DNA of 64,000 nt from Cupriavidus necator (GCF_013141915.1 NZ_SROX01000006.1:124001-188000), one strand, 5' to 3'. Shown: positions 34,915-44,011, counted from the first letter of the stretch. Notes: a model not told the origin generated them from the sequence alone. Numbers and translations: made by a program.

Positions 34915-36519
34915 TCAGCGCTGCATCCATTCGGGCGAGCCCAGCAGCAAGGTGTTCCATTCGGCCTGCGATTGCGCCTGGGCCAGCGCGGTGCGCGTGG
35001 CGGGGCCCAGGGTGGCTTCGATGGCGTCGTAGTAGAGCTTGTTGCCGATCATCGGGAAGCGCGCGCCGCGCGGCGTGGTGTCATCGCCGGCGAACAAGCC
35101 CGCCGGCCCGGAGCCGATCGCGCGCGCGATTTCGAAGCGCCGCACCATCTGCCCCGAACTGGCCCAAGCGCTTTCCGCCGACGGGTAGCCGTCGGGCGCC
35201 ACGTGGCCATACAACGGCTCGCCCAGCTGGTTCAGCCAGTTCATCACCGGGCGCAGGTTGGCCACCGGGCGGCCCTCGTACGCCAGCCGCAGCGACGACA
35301 CCACATAGACCATCGGGTCCTTGAACTTGCGCGGCAACAGGTCCGCTTGCCGGTCCAGCTCGGGCGCCAGCAGCATAGTGCGCAGCACCGCGGCGATATC
35401 GCCATCGGTGCGCGTGAAGGTCTGCGCCATGCGCTCGACCAGCGCGGGCGGCGGGTTGTCGGCGATGAAGTGGGCCGCCAGCCTGGCACTGACAAAGCGC
35501 GCCGTGGCCGGCTCGCGCGCCAGGATCGACACCGCGCGCACCACTTCGTCAAAGCCGGACGGCTCGATGCGCTGGCCCAGCAGTACCTTGGCGCCGAAGT
35601 CGTGGCGCGCGGGATTGAACTCGAACAGCCCGTCGCTGCGGTACAGGCCCGCGCGCACCGGCGCCAGCTTCGGCGGCGGCGTGCCGCGCAGGTTCACGCC
35701 CACGCCGGTCAGCACGCGCGCCAGCTCCTGCACGTCCTGCTGCGTATAGCGCGAGCCGCTGGGCCCGCCGGAGACACCCAGAGTATGCAGCTCCATCAGT
35801 TCGCGCGCGTAGTTTTCATTGACGCGATTGGCGCTGCTCTGGGCGTTGTCGAGATAGACCAGCATCGCCGGCGCGGTCACCGTGGCCAACAGCAGGTCGC
35901 GGAAACGGCCCAGCGCGTGGGGCCGGATGGCGTGCTCCTCATAGTCGGCCAGCAGCAGCCCGACCTGGCCCTTGCCCGCATAGACGTTGAAATGGTTCAT
36001 CCAGAACCACGTCATCTGCTCGCGCAGCTGCGCCGGCGAATACAGCGCGCGCAGCAGGTGGCGCCGGCTTGCGTCGGCGACGATCTCGCGACCGTGCGCA
36101 TTCAGCGCCTGGCGCGCCTGCTGCTTGCCGGCGTCGTCAGGCAGGGCGTCGATGCGCTGGCGGGCCTCGCGTGCGGCCCGGACCTGCGCCGCGGCGCCGT
36201 CGCGCAGGTTGGGCAAGGCGGCGATGACGGCGGCCAGCTCGGGCGGATCGGCCAGGGGCAGCGCCAGTTGCTGCGCGAGGAAGCCCTTGCGGCCCAGCCG
36301 GCGCAGCGCGTCCAGCGAAGCCTGGTCGGCGCCGTAGGTGACGGTATTGAGCCAGCGCAGGTCGGCGGCGGCGGTGGCGCCATGGCCGTCGCCGTTGCCC
36401 GCCGCGCCGGGCAACTGGGCACAGCCTGCCAGGCACGCGGCCAGCGCCAGCGCCGCGGCGGCGCGCCAGGCGGCCAGGCGCCCGCGGCCGGGTGGTCTCG
36501 GATGCTGCGCTGGATCCAT
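34915..36519 (-). CDS. DUF1800 lipoprotein
   Basis: This 534-residue exported protein has a lipobox LAGC (near residue 33, ALAACLAGCAQL). The family core follows: LNTVTYGADQASLDALRRLG, the Trp-rich MTWFWMNHFNVYAGKG, MLVYLDNAQSSANRVNENYA and RELMELHTLGV. The ATG at 36519 is preceded by GAGGTG at 6 nt; a GTG three codons earlier overlaps that site and is less likely. It is the first gene of the DUF1800-DUF1501 operon. The function of the family is not known; the Asn/Glu/His clusters suggest an enzyme. Confidence 0.9.
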   Translation of the reverse strand: MDPAQHPRPPGRGRLAAWRAAAALALAACLAGCAQLPGAAGNGDGHGATAAADLRWLNTVTYGADQASLDALRRLGRKGFLAQQLALPLADPPELAAVIAALPNLRDGAAAQVRAAREARQRIDALPDDAGKQQARQALNAHGREIVADASRRHLLRALYSPAQLREQMTWFWMNHFNVYAGKGQVGLLLADYEEHAIRPHALGRFRDLLLATVTAPAMLVYLDNAQSSANRVNENYARELMELHTLGVSGGPSGSRYTQQDVQELARVLTGVGVNLRGTPPPKLAPVRAGLYRSDGLFEFNPARHDFGAKVLLGQRIEPSGFDEVVRAVSILAREPATARFVSARLAAHFIADNPPPALVERMAQTFTRTDGDIAAVLRTMLLAPELDRQADLLPRKFKDPMVYVVSSLRLAYEGRPVANLRPVMNWLNQLGEPLYGHVAPDGYPSAESAWASSGQMVRRFEIARAIGSGPAGLFAGDDTTPRGARFPMIGNKLYYDAIEATLGPATRTALAQAQSQAEWNTLLLGSPEWMQR

Positions 36520-36716
36520 GTGGTTCACCTCGTCCGGTTCGATCCCATCACCATGTTACGTGGCAAGCCCGGGCCGGTTGACGCGGCGGCGCCGCGCGAG
36601 TGTTACCAATGCTTTCAGCGGGCGATTGCCGGATTTGCCAAGACAGCGACGCCGCGCCTCGCTAGCCTTGCGTTTTGCCCTGCCCTTCCCGCCCCGGAGC
36701 GGAAACGCCTGCTTGC

Positions 36717-37640
36717 ATGTCGCGTCCCCTGTCCACTGTCGGCTGGCTGCCCGCCGTGGCCTTTATCCTGATCTGGTCCACCGGCTTTATCGTCGGCAAG
36801 GCCATCGTGCCGCTGGCCGACACCAGCCTGTTCCTGCTGGGCCGCTTTGCCGTGGCCGGGCTGATGTTCGTGGCATGGTCGCTGGCCGCGCGCACGGCAT
36901 GGCCGCCGCTGCGCGAGGCGCCGCGCCACCTGCTGGCCGGCGCGCTGATGCAGGGCATCTACCTGTGCGCCGGCTACGGCGCCGTGGCCCGGGGCCTGCC
37001 GCCGGCGATCATGGCCCTGCTGGGCGCGCTGCAGCCGCTGCTGACCGCGCTGCTTGCCATCCCCCTGCTGAAAGAGCTACCTTGCAGGCGGACCTGGCAC
37101 GGGCTGGCGCTGGGTGCGCTCGGCGTCGCGCTGGTGGTCGCCCCCGCGATGCAGGCCGGCCTGCACGGCGCGGCCCGGCCGGTGTCGCCTTGGATCGTGT
37201 TGCTGGGCGTGCTGGCCATTGTCTCCATCACCATGGGAACCCTCTTGCAGAAGACCACCATCGCCGCCTGTGACCTGCGCGCCAGCTCGGCGTGGCAGAA
37301 CCTTGGCGCCATGCTGGTCGCCGCCGCGATGGTGGCGATCCAGGCCGCCGGCGCGCCGCTGCACTGGCATGGCGGGGCGGCGCTGTGGGCCGGCCTGGCC
37401 TGGGCCGCCATCGGCCTGTCCGGCGCCGGCACCTGGCTGCTGGTGAGCCTGGTACGGCGCGGCCAGGCCGCCAATGCCGCGGCGCTGATGTTCCTGGCGC
37501 CGCCGCTGGCGGCGTTGCAGGCCTGGCTGCTGTTTGGCGAGCGCCTCGGCGCGGTGCAGGCGCTGGGCATGGCGGTGGCGGGGGCCGGCGTCTGGCTGTG
37601 CCAGACCCCCGGCAGGATGCGGCATGCCCAGGCCCGCTGA
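36717..37640 (+). CDS. EamA/DMT-family exporter
   Basis: The 307-residue inner-membrane protein has ten predicted helices in two EamA repeats. The first begins FILIWSTGFIVGKAIVPLAD and includes ALLGALQPLLTALLAIPLLK; the second ends with MFLAPPLAALQAWLLFGERL. Relatives export amino acids or related metabolites. No strong ribosome site stands before the ATG at 36717. An AraC-type regulator overlaps its end by 17 bp, so carrier and regulator are made together. That regulator probably senses the exported compound. Confidence 0.87.
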   Translation: MSRPLSTVGWLPAVAFILIWSTGFIVGKAIVPLADTSLFLLGRFAVAGLMFVAWSLAARTAWPPLREAPRHLLAGALMQGIYLCAGYGAVARGLPPAIMALLGALQPLLTALLAIPLLKELPCRRTWHGLALGALGVALVVAPAMQAGLHGAARPVSPWIVLLGVLAIVSITMGTLLQKTTIAACDLRASSAWQNLGAMLVAAAMVAIQAAGAPLHWHGGAALWAGLAWAAIGLSGAGTWLLVSLVRRGQAANAAALMFLAPPLAALQAWLLFGERLGAVQALGMAVAGAGVWLCQTPGRMRHAQAR

Positions 37641-38388
37641 ATCCCGCGCCGCGCCACTGGTCGAGCACCGGCGCTACCGGCCGCAGGCCGACGGCCACCA
37701 GCACGGCTATCACCAGCTGCTGTTCGGCCTGGCCGGCGCCACCGAGCTGGAACTCGACGGCCATGGCTACCGCGTGGACGACCGCACCGGCCTGATCGTG
37801 CCGGCCGGCAGCCATCATGACTACCTGGGCCACGACGGCAACCTGCAACTGGTGGCGGACTTTCCGGCGCAGTCGGTGGCGCTGCCCGCGCGGCTGGTGG
37901 CGCGCCCGCGCACCTTCGCGCTCGACGGGGCCTTCGGCAGCCGCGTGCGCGCCCTCGCGGCGAGGCGCGCCGCGGCCGCGGCGCGCGGGCCGCAGCACGA
38001 CTGGCAACTCGCCGCCACCCTCGCCGCGGCGCTGGCTGACCGCCTCGGCATGCCCGCCGACGGCGAGGTGTTTCCGCTGATGGCCGTCGATGCCTACCTG
38101 CGCGCCAACCTGGCCGCGCCGCTGCGCGTGCCGGAACTGGCCGGGCATTTCGGCTGGAGCGCGCGGCGCTTCCAGACCCTGTTCGCCGAGGCCTTCGGCG
38201 ACACCCCGCACCGCTACCAGACCCGCCTGCGGCTGGACTGCGCGCTGCAGTGGCTGTCGAATCCCCGGCTGCCGCTGGCCGAGATCGCGCTGATGTCCGG
38301 CTACCCCGACCAGACTACGTTTACGCGCAGCTTCAGCCGGCGCTTCGGACTGCCGCCGGGGGCGTGGCGGGCAGGCGCGCGTGGCTGA
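37624..38388 (+). CDS. AraC-family transcriptional regulator
   Basis: The 254-residue regulator has an N-terminal cupin-like sensor domain (HQHGYHQLLFGLAGATELEL and VDDRTGLIVPAGSHHDYLGH) that binds a small effector, and a C-terminal double helix-turn-helix (about residues 155-250). The second HTH carries the family signature IALMSGYPDQTTFTRSFSRR followed by FGLPPGAWR. The gene starts inside the end of the EamA gene. By analogy it controls that exporter in response to an amino acid or drug. Confidence 0.9.
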   Translation: MPRPAESRAAPLVEHRRYRPQADGHQHGYHQLLFGLAGATELELDGHGYRVDDRTGLIVPAGSHHDYLGHDGNLQLVADFPAQSVALPARLVARPRTFALDGAFGSRVRALAARRAAAAARGPQHDWQLAATLAAALADRLGMPADGEVFPLMAVDAYLRANLAAPLRVPELAGHFGWSARRFQTLFAEAFGDTPHRYQTRLRLDCALQWLSNPRLPLAEIALMSGYPDQTTFTRSFSRRFGLPPGAWRAGARG

Positions 38389-38532
38389 GGCGAATTGCGC
38401 GTTTCAGCCAGCGCACCGTTGCGCCGCGCGCGGGCACGGCGATGCCCGCGTTCCGCAACGCCCGGGCATCACGGCATGGCGCTTTCGATAACGAACGGCT
38501 AGAGTCGGAAACTACAAGCCACGGATGCGGCG

Positions 38533-39336
38533 ATGCCCGGGCCTCAGATCCTTACCTATGTCGACGCCGGCGCTTCAGACTGGACCGCATGCCTGATGCG
38601 CACCATCGGCCATCAGCTAGCTGCCGGGGCTTACGAAATCCGCGCGGTGATGGCCCACGAGATCCGGCACGATGCGACGCTGTTCGACCATGCCGTAATG
38701 TTCGTCATGCCGGGCGGCGCCGACCTGCCCTATTGCGCGTTGCTGAACGGCGCACCGAACGCACGCATCCGGCAGTTCGTCGAGCAGGGCGGGGTCTACC
38801 TCGGCATCTGCGCGGGCGCCTACTACGCGTGTCGCGAACTGGCGTTTCATGCCGGCACCCGGGGCGCCATCTGCGGGCCGCGCGAACTGCGCCTGGTTGA
38901 CGCCGTGGCGGTCGGCTCGCTGCCCGAACTCACCGGCGGCAAGCGCTATGACGGCACGCCGCGCACCACGGCCGCGGTGGAGCTCACGACCACGGACCGG
39001 CTGACCGAGGTCCCGATGTCGCTGTACACGCATTACCATGGCGGCTGCCGCTTCGACCTCGCCGACACCCCCGGGCCCGAGACCCAGGTCCTGGCCGTCT
39101 ATGCAGGCATCCCCGGCACGCCGCCCGCCATCGTCAGCGCACGGGTTGGCAAGGGCCTGGCGCTGCTGACCGGCGTCCACCTCGAAATCTCGGAGCGCGA
39201 GTGCAAGGATGCGCTGCGCGGACACAGCGACATGTCCCGCTACCTCCATGTCTGCGAGCGGCTGGCGCAAACCGGCGATGCGCGCCTGGCGGTATTTCGG
39301 CGCTTGCTGGCGCACGGCGGGCTGGCGCTGGACTGA
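38533..39336 (+). CDS. BPL_N-domain protein (glutamine-amidotransferase-like fold)
   Basis: This 267-residue soluble protein has a class I amidotransferase-like fold of the BPL_N group. FVMPGGADLPYCALLNG is followed by the nucleophile elbow GVYLGICAGAYYACRELAF, where the Cys sits as in DJ-1/PfpI-like and glutaminase folds. A late His (LLTGVHLEIS) may complete a dyad. The group is known from the N-terminal part of eukaryotic biotin-protein ligase and from stand-alone bacterial proteins of unknown activity. It appears monocistronic, 144 bp after the AraC gene. Confidence 0.8.
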   Translation: MPGPQILTYVDAGASDWTACLMRTIGHQLAAGAYEIRAVMAHEIRHDATLFDHAVMFVMPGGADLPYCALLNGAPNARIRQFVEQGGVYLGICAGAYYACRELAFHAGTRGAICGPRELRLVDAVAVGSLPELTGGKRYDGTPRTTAAVELTTTDRLTEVPMSLYTHYHGGCRFDLADTPGPETQVLAVYAGIPGTPPAIVSARVGKGLALLTGVHLEISERECKDALRGHSDMSRYLHVCERLAQTGDARLAVFRRLLAHGGLALD

Positions 39337-39385
39337 GTGCACGGCCACCTTGCGATCCTGCCGCACGGCATGCTGGATTCGAGCC

Positions 39386-40540
39386 CTAGCGCACCGCCTT
39401 CGCGGCCGCATCCTCGCCGAAGTGGTACAGGTGCGTGTTGTCAGGGGCCTCGCCGAAGCCCTCGCCACTCGGGCGGAACTCAATATGTCGCTGGTATTTT
39501 TCGCTGTCGGCGCGGGCATCGCGGGTGGCGAGCTGGAGCGCCTCGGCGTAGGGCAAGGGCGCCTTCGAGGCCTCGATCTCGAGCTGCATCGTTTGCTCGT
39601 TGACACGCACGCTGTACTTGCCCAGATTGAACAGCAGGTACATCGCCAGCAGGTTGTCGTAGTCCTGGTATGCCCCGGCCTCGCGGCGGAAGTCCAGCGA
39701 CAGCACCGAGGGAAAGCGGTCGGGCAGGTCCTTGAAGGCCACCTTCTCTTCCTCTTGCGGATCGACATAGGTTGAGCCGCGGTACTTCTTGTACAGCACG
39801 ACATCCATGCCGTAGTTGCGCTTGGCCCATTCCCTGATCAGCTTCATCGCCATCTCGGTCGGGATATTGGCGGTCGCTGCCGCCACCACGCGCGTTCCCG
39901 AAAACAGCCAGGCGCTGGTCACCGCCAGGTCGCGGTAGCCAGCGCCAAACTTGAAGGCGGAGCCAATGGTCTTGGCGCAGTTCAGGCGCAGGTAGTCGTA
40001 CCGGATCGGGCCACGGTGATATTCCGTGTTGCTGCGTTGCTGGTGATAGTCGTCGTTGATGCGGCGAAGATAGGCTGCCAGCGCCGCCTTGTCCGCCGCC
40101 GGCACGCCGTAGACCCGCACACCGATCACCGAACGCTTGTAGATCTCGCCGAAGTCGAGCCCGAACGATGCGGTCGCGGCGACCGTCGAAACGGTCTTGA
40201 ACAGATACTCCTGCTTGGGTATGGCGATCATCAGGTCCGCGGTGTAGCGGCCGCCGGCATGCGCGGGATCCCCGTCCGCATAGAAGTTGGCCGAATACAC
40301 CACCTCGTCGCCAACCGCATCGTCACGCAGCGCCAGCGCGATATGGCCGGCGGATCCGCCTTTGGACGTGCCAAAGCTGATCAGCAGCTCCAGGTCATAA
40401 GGGTCTTCGCGAAGACGTGCCGCGATCTGCTCGATGTTGGCGGGCTCCGGCCCGCCCTTGCTGCCGAATTCGTCGGCCAGGGCCAATTGCGGCAAAAGCA
40501 TCGCCACCGCGGCGAACCAGAGCGCCAGCCTCATTTTCAT
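39386..40540 (-). CDS. Secreted protein, possible permuted papain/NlpC-type fold
   Basis: The 384-residue protein has a signal peptide (MKMRLALWFAAVAMLLPQLA, cleaved after ALA), so it is periplasmic or outer-membrane-associated. The start at 40540 has GGGGGAAG just upstream. Two motifs stand out: SAGHIALALRDD (near residue 60) and, later, RLNCAKTIGSAFKFGAGY. A His-containing strand before a Cys-containing helix start is the order of circularly permuted NlpC/P60-like peptidases and acyltransferases. That reading is inference from motif order only. The gene is divergent from the guanidinium exporter and appears unlinked to it. Confidence 0.6.
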   Translation of the reverse strand: MKMRLALWFAAVAMLLPQLALADEFGSKGGPEPANIEQIAARLREDPYDLELLISFGTSKGGSAGHIALALRDDAVGDEVVYSANFYADGDPAHAGGRYTADLMIAIPKQEYLFKTVSTVAATASFGLDFGEIYKRSVIGVRVYGVPAADKAALAAYLRRINDDYHQQRSNTEYHRGPIRYDYLRLNCAKTIGSAFKFGAGYRDLAVTSAWLFSGTRVVAAATANIPTEMAMKLIREWAKRNYGMDVVLYKKYRGSTYVDPQEEEKVAFKDLPDRFPSVLSLDFRREAGAYQDYDNLLAMYLLFNLGKYSVRVNEQTMQLEIEASKAPLPYAEALQLATRDARADSEKYQRHIEFRPSGEGFGEAPDNTHLYHFGEDAAAKAVR

Positions 40541-40652
40541 TCTTCCCCCGACTTGTGGACGCACAAGGCTGACCGCGACATGCCGACGATACCATGCTGC
40601 ACGTCGCCACGGCGCTCGACTGCCCATGCGATCCGCTACAATCTCTGTCTTT

Positions 40653-40718
40653 CGAGGACGACCTCGCCCGCACCGGGTATGAATGTCCGGGACGGCCCGG
40701 CTCTTGATCAAGGAGCCG
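40653..40718 (+). ncRNA. Guanidine-II (mini-ykkC) riboswitch
   Basis: Two hairpins with ACGR tetraloops precede the exporter gene: CGAGG-ACGA-CCTCG (40653-40666) and CCGGG-ACGG-CCCGG (40687-40700), 20 nt apart. These are the defining parts of guanidine-II riboswitches. The 3' arm of the second hairpin overlaps CGGCTC (40698-40703), which can pair with GAGCCG (40713-40718) and so hide the AAGGAG ribosome site (40710-40715). Guanidinium binding would favour the second hairpin and free the site, giving a translational ON switch. Confidence 0.92.
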
Positions 40719-40720
40719 TC

Positions 40721-41035
40721 ATGGCTTGGATATTTCTCGTCATCGCCGGAGTGCTCGAGGTGCTTTGGGCCTACTCCATGAAGCAGTCTGAAGGCTTTTC
40801 ACGCCTTGGCTACTCGGCCATCACGATCGTGGCCATGATTGCCAGCTTCGCCCTGCTATCGCTGTCAATGAAAAGCCTGCCGCTCGGCACGGCCTACACC
40901 ATATGGACTGGCATCGGCGCCGTCGGCGCGTTCCTGGTGGGGCTGCTGGTGCTGGGCGAACCCGCCAGCGCAGCCAGAATCCTGGCGGCTGGACTGATTG
41001 TCAGCGGGCTCGTGATGATGAAGATGGCGTCCTGA
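40721..41035 (+). CDS. gdx: Guanidinium exporter Gdx (SugE), SMR family
   Basis: This 104-residue, four-helix protein of the small multidrug resistance family works as a dual-topology dimer that exports guanidinium in exchange for protons. The family start MAWIFLVIAGVLEVLWAYSM has the key Glu13. The third helix region TAYTIWTGIGAVGAFLVGLL follows, and then GEPASAARI. The length is standard. The mini-ykkC riboswitch just upstream identifies it as a guanidinium exporter rather than a general drug pump. The start at 40721 has AAGGAG 5 nt upstream. It converges with the BcsS-like gene. Confidence 0.95.
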   Translation: MAWIFLVIAGVLEVLWAYSMKQSEGFSRLGYSAITIVAMIASFALLSLSMKSLPLGTAYTIWTGIGAVGAFLVGLLVLGEPASAARILAAGLIVSGLVMMKMAS

Positions 41036-41136
41036 GGGTCCGGCATCGGCCTCGCCTTGCCCAACCGCGGCGGGCCCGCTTCCGAGGTTGCCCCTTGCAA
41101 GCCGGCGGAATCCGCCCCGACGCATCCGGTCTGCGC

Positions 41137-41853
41137 TCAGAACGCCTTGCTCAGCTCCAGCCCGCCATAGAAGGCACGCGGCTCGCCCGCTGTCTTCTTG
41201 ACGCCGCCGAAGAAGCCAAGGTTCACGCCCTTGCCGATGGCAATGCCGGTCAGGACCAGGCCACCTTGCGTGGCATGGTAGAACGGGTCGCCGTGCTTGA
41301 TGAATTCCACGCCGGCCCAGGCATCGCCAAAGACCTTGTAAAGCAGGCGGCCGCGCGCCCAGTAGGCCTTGGGTCCAAAGTTGTAGCTGGCGATGCCGTT
41401 GACTGCCCAGTTCCGCGCGAACTCCTGTTGCCCCAGCACGGTCAGCGCGAGCCCCCATTCGCCGCCGTCGGACCGATTGTCCGCACCCTCGGGCGACACC
41501 CGGTTGTAGCGGTAGCGTGCCCCGACCGAGGCCTCGGCCCAGCCGCTTGCCCAGCCCTTCTGCACGCCAAGCGCCGCTTCGGCGGACTGCCCGTTTACCG
41601 ACACGGTGGTACCGTTCGCACCATACTTGTAGTGGTAATCGCTGACCACGAACTTCTGGGTCAGGAATGGGACAGGCGTGAGATTGCCGGTGATGCCCGC
41701 GTATTCGCTGCGCTCGCCGCCGCCGGCAAGGCTTGCGCCACCGAACAGAAAGGGACCCGCGGCCGCCGGCAGCGCGGCCAGCAGCAACAAGCCGCCGAGC
41801 AGTGTCGCTGCAAGCCGCCGGCATGCTGCGCCATGGCCTCTGTACGCCATCAT
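41137..41853 (-). CDS. BcsS-like outer-membrane/secreted protein of a glucan synthesis operon
   Basis: The 238-residue protein has a signal peptide (LLGGLLLLAALPAAAG, near residues 17-33) followed by a beta-rich region with alternating aromatic strands: FVVSDYHYKYGANGTT, AEASVGARYRYNRVSPEG and NGIASYNFGPKAYWARGRLL. This pattern is that of cellulose-biosynthesis BcsS-type proteins, small outer-membrane beta barrels. It begins 14 bp after the glucan synthase gene, which supports the role. Two adjacent ATGs (41853 and 41850) are possible starts. A role in export of the polysaccharide is inferred. Confidence 0.65.
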   Translation of the reverse strand: MMAYRGHGAACRRLAATLLGGLLLLAALPAAAGPFLFGGASLAGGGERSEYAGITGNLTPVPFLTQKFVVSDYHYKYGANGTTVSVNGQSAEAALGVQKGWASGWAEASVGARYRYNRVSPEGADNRSDGGEWGLALTVLGQQEFARNWAVNGIASYNFGPKAYWARGRLLYKVFGDAWAGVEFIKHGDPFYHATQGGLVLTGIAIGKGVNLGFFGGVKKTAGEPRAFYGGLELSKAF

Positions 41854-41866
41854 GAATGTTCCCAGG

Positions 41867-44011
41867 TTAAGCCGCGCTATGCGGTGCAATGTTGTACAGG
41901 TGGAAGTCGCCGGTCGGCGTGGTCACCCGCCCCGTGGGCGTGAGCCGGATGGCCTGTTCATGGGCAGCGCCCGCCTCGGTGGCCTGCGGCTGGCGCAGGG
42001 TCGCACCGGCGTTCAGGTCCAGTTCGATGCTGCTGAACAGCAGCGGCGCCGCGCCTTCCATGGTAGCGATGGCAACCGGCAGCATATCAACGCGCAACGG
42101 CTGCATCAACAACGCCGCTGCCCAGATATACGCGGCCGACGACCGGCCCTCGTCACGCCTGAGGATCTCGGCAAGACGCGTCAGCGGCGGCGTCTCGGTC
42201 TCGCGCAGCGCGCCCATCTCGAGCTGGAGCCGGCTGCCGAACAGGAACGTCTCCAGCGCGCCGGTGTTGCCATCCGCTGTCCAGTTGAAGCGCAGGCCGA
42301 CCGACATGCCGTAGGAAGCGCCAGGCCGGGACGCCTTGACGAAGGTAGCGATAGCGGTGTCGCGGACAACGAGGTTGGGCAGATGCACCGCAACGCCGAC
42401 CACGTCGCCCAACGCCAGGCCCGGCATCGCTTCGCCCCGGTACAGCGCGCCGTTCGGTGACAGGTCCGCGGTCAGTCCGAGATACGTCTTGTCGTTGATG
42501 GTCAGCGTGGTCGGCACGCGCAGCGGAAAGCGATATTCCGTGCGGCGGTTGCGTGAGTGCTTGCGGGCATAGGACGCCACGGCGACGGCGGAGCCCAGCG
42601 TCATCAGCGTCCAGAACAGCGTCACCAGGCCGGCGCCGAGCGCGATGCTGCCGGTGTAAATCCGATACAGGCCGACCGGCACGCTGGCCGCGGCCAAGGC
42701 GCAGAGGACCAGCAACGGAGACAGCCATAGCCACATCTTGCCGGTCTGGGACATCTGCTTGTCGGTGACGGCAAACGGGATATTCTTGCGGAACAGGCCG
42801 ACACTGGTCGACATGAAGGCAAAGAACCGCGCCATGGCGTACTGTTCGCTCAGGAACAGCGAGTTGTAGCCGCGCCCGAGTTCCAGGTGGACCAGGATCG
42901 ACAGCAGGTAATACAGGCAGAACAGCAGCAGGAACGTGTTCAGCGGCGAGATGATCGGCAGCACGCCGGTCAGGAACACCACGGGCGGCGTCAGGAAGAA
43001 AACCAGCTTCTGCCAGCCTTCGAAGAAGAACAGGGCCGAGGCCAGATAGTTGAGGCGCTGCCCTAGCGTAAGCCCGCGCCCGAACAGGATGTTCTCGCGC
43101 CGGAATACCTGCATCGAGCCCATGCCCCAGCGCATGCGCTGCTTCAGGTAGGTATCGATGCTATGCGGCGCCAGGCCGAACGCCAGCGACTCGGCATGGT
43201 ACACGGACTGGTAGCCGAGCTTGTGCATGCGGATCGCGGTGTGCACGTCCTCGGTCACGGTTTCCGTCGCAAAGCCGCCGATCCGCTCCACCGCGGCGCG
43301 CCGGATCACGGCGCAGCTGCCGCAGAAGAACGCGGCATTGAGCGCATCCTTGCCGCGCTGGATCACCTTGAAGAACAGCGCCTGTTCATCCCACACCCGC
43401 TTCTTGCCCAGGCGGTGGTTGAAGGAATCGATATTGAAAAAGTCCTGCGGCGTCTGCACGAATGCGACCCGCTGGTCGCGGAAATAACCCAGCGTCTTGA
43501 CCAGGAAATCCTTGCGCGGCGCGTGGTCGGCGTCGAAGATCGCGATCAGTTCGCCGCTGCTGTGCTGCAGCGCGTGGTTCAGGTTGCCGGCCTTGGCGTG
43601 GGCGTTGTCGCCCCGCGCAAGATAGCGGCAACCCAGCTCCTGCGCGAGCGCGCGCATCGATTCCCGGCGGCCGTCGTCAAGCAGCCAGGTGGCATGCGGA
43701 TAATCCATGCGTATCACCGCCAGCAGCGTACGGCGAATCAGCTCGACCGACTCGTTATAGGTCGGCACGTAGACATCGACGGACAGGCCTGGTTCAGGGG
43801 GCGGCGCCTGCCGCACCGACAGCCGGTACGTCATCAGCACAAAGAGCAGGCCGCTGATATAGCCGTAGACTTCCGCCGCATAAAGCGGAATGGAGAGCAG
43901 CGGCGCCGAGACATTGATCGTGTCGACGCGCCAGGCGAGGTACGCCAATCCCGCCAGCACATAGGCAACCACAAGCAACCGGATGGACCGACGGGGCTGT
44001 TCTGTTGTCAT
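41867..44011 (-). CDS. Cellulose-synthase-like GT2 glycosyltransferase with PilZ domain
   Basis: This 714-residue processive membrane glycosyltransferase has N-terminal helices, then the GT2 domain with DDG (112-114), DAD (160-162), TED (253-255) and QRMRW (291-295), the full catalytic set of BcsA. Further helices and a C-terminal PilZ domain follow. The PilZ domain carries an Arg-rich element (NRRTEYRFPLR) and DLSPNGALY, the two parts of a c-di-GMP site. It thus probably makes a beta-glucan under c-di-GMP control. It lacks a neighbouring bcsB, bcsZ or bcsC; only a BcsS-like gene follows. It may therefore make a glucan other than standard cellulose. Confidence 0.88.
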   Translation of the reverse strand: MTTEQPRRSIRLLVVAYVLAGLAYLAWRVDTINVSAPLLSIPLYAAEVYGYISGLLFVLMTYRLSVRQAPPPEPGLSVDVYVPTYNESVELIRRTLLAVIRMDYPHATWLLDDGRRESMRALAQELGCRYLARGDNAHAKAGNLNHALQHSSGELIAIFDADHAPRKDFLVKTLGYFRDQRVAFVQTPQDFFNIDSFNHRLGKKRVWDEQALFFKVIQRGKDALNAAFFCGSCAVIRRAAVERIGGFATETVTEDVHTAIRMHKLGYQSVYHAESLAFGLAPHSIDTYLKQRMRWGMGSMQVFRRENILFGRGLTLGQRLNYLASALFFFEGWQKLVFFLTPPVVFLTGVLPIISPLNTFLLLFCLYYLLSILVHLELGRGYNSLFLSEQYAMARFFAFMSTSVGLFRKNIPFAVTDKQMSQTGKMWLWLSPLLVLCALAAASVPVGLYRIYTGSIALGAGLVTLFWTLMTLGSAVAVASYARKHSRNRRTEYRFPLRVPTTLTINDKTYLGLTADLSPNGALYRGEAMPGLALGDVVGVAVHLPNLVVRDTAIATFVKASRPGASYGMSVGLRFNWTADGNTGALETFLFGSRLQLEMGALRETETPPLTRLAEILRRDEGRSSAAYIWAAALLMQPLRVDMLPVAIATMEGAAPLLFSSIELDLNAGATLRQPQATEAGAAHEQAIRLTPTGRVTTPTGDFHLYNIAPHSAA

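Noticed and set aside
34909-36771. A 620-codon open frame antisense to the DUF1800 gene
   Set aside because: The DUF1800 family core is clear on the sense strand; the antisense product has no recognisable feature.
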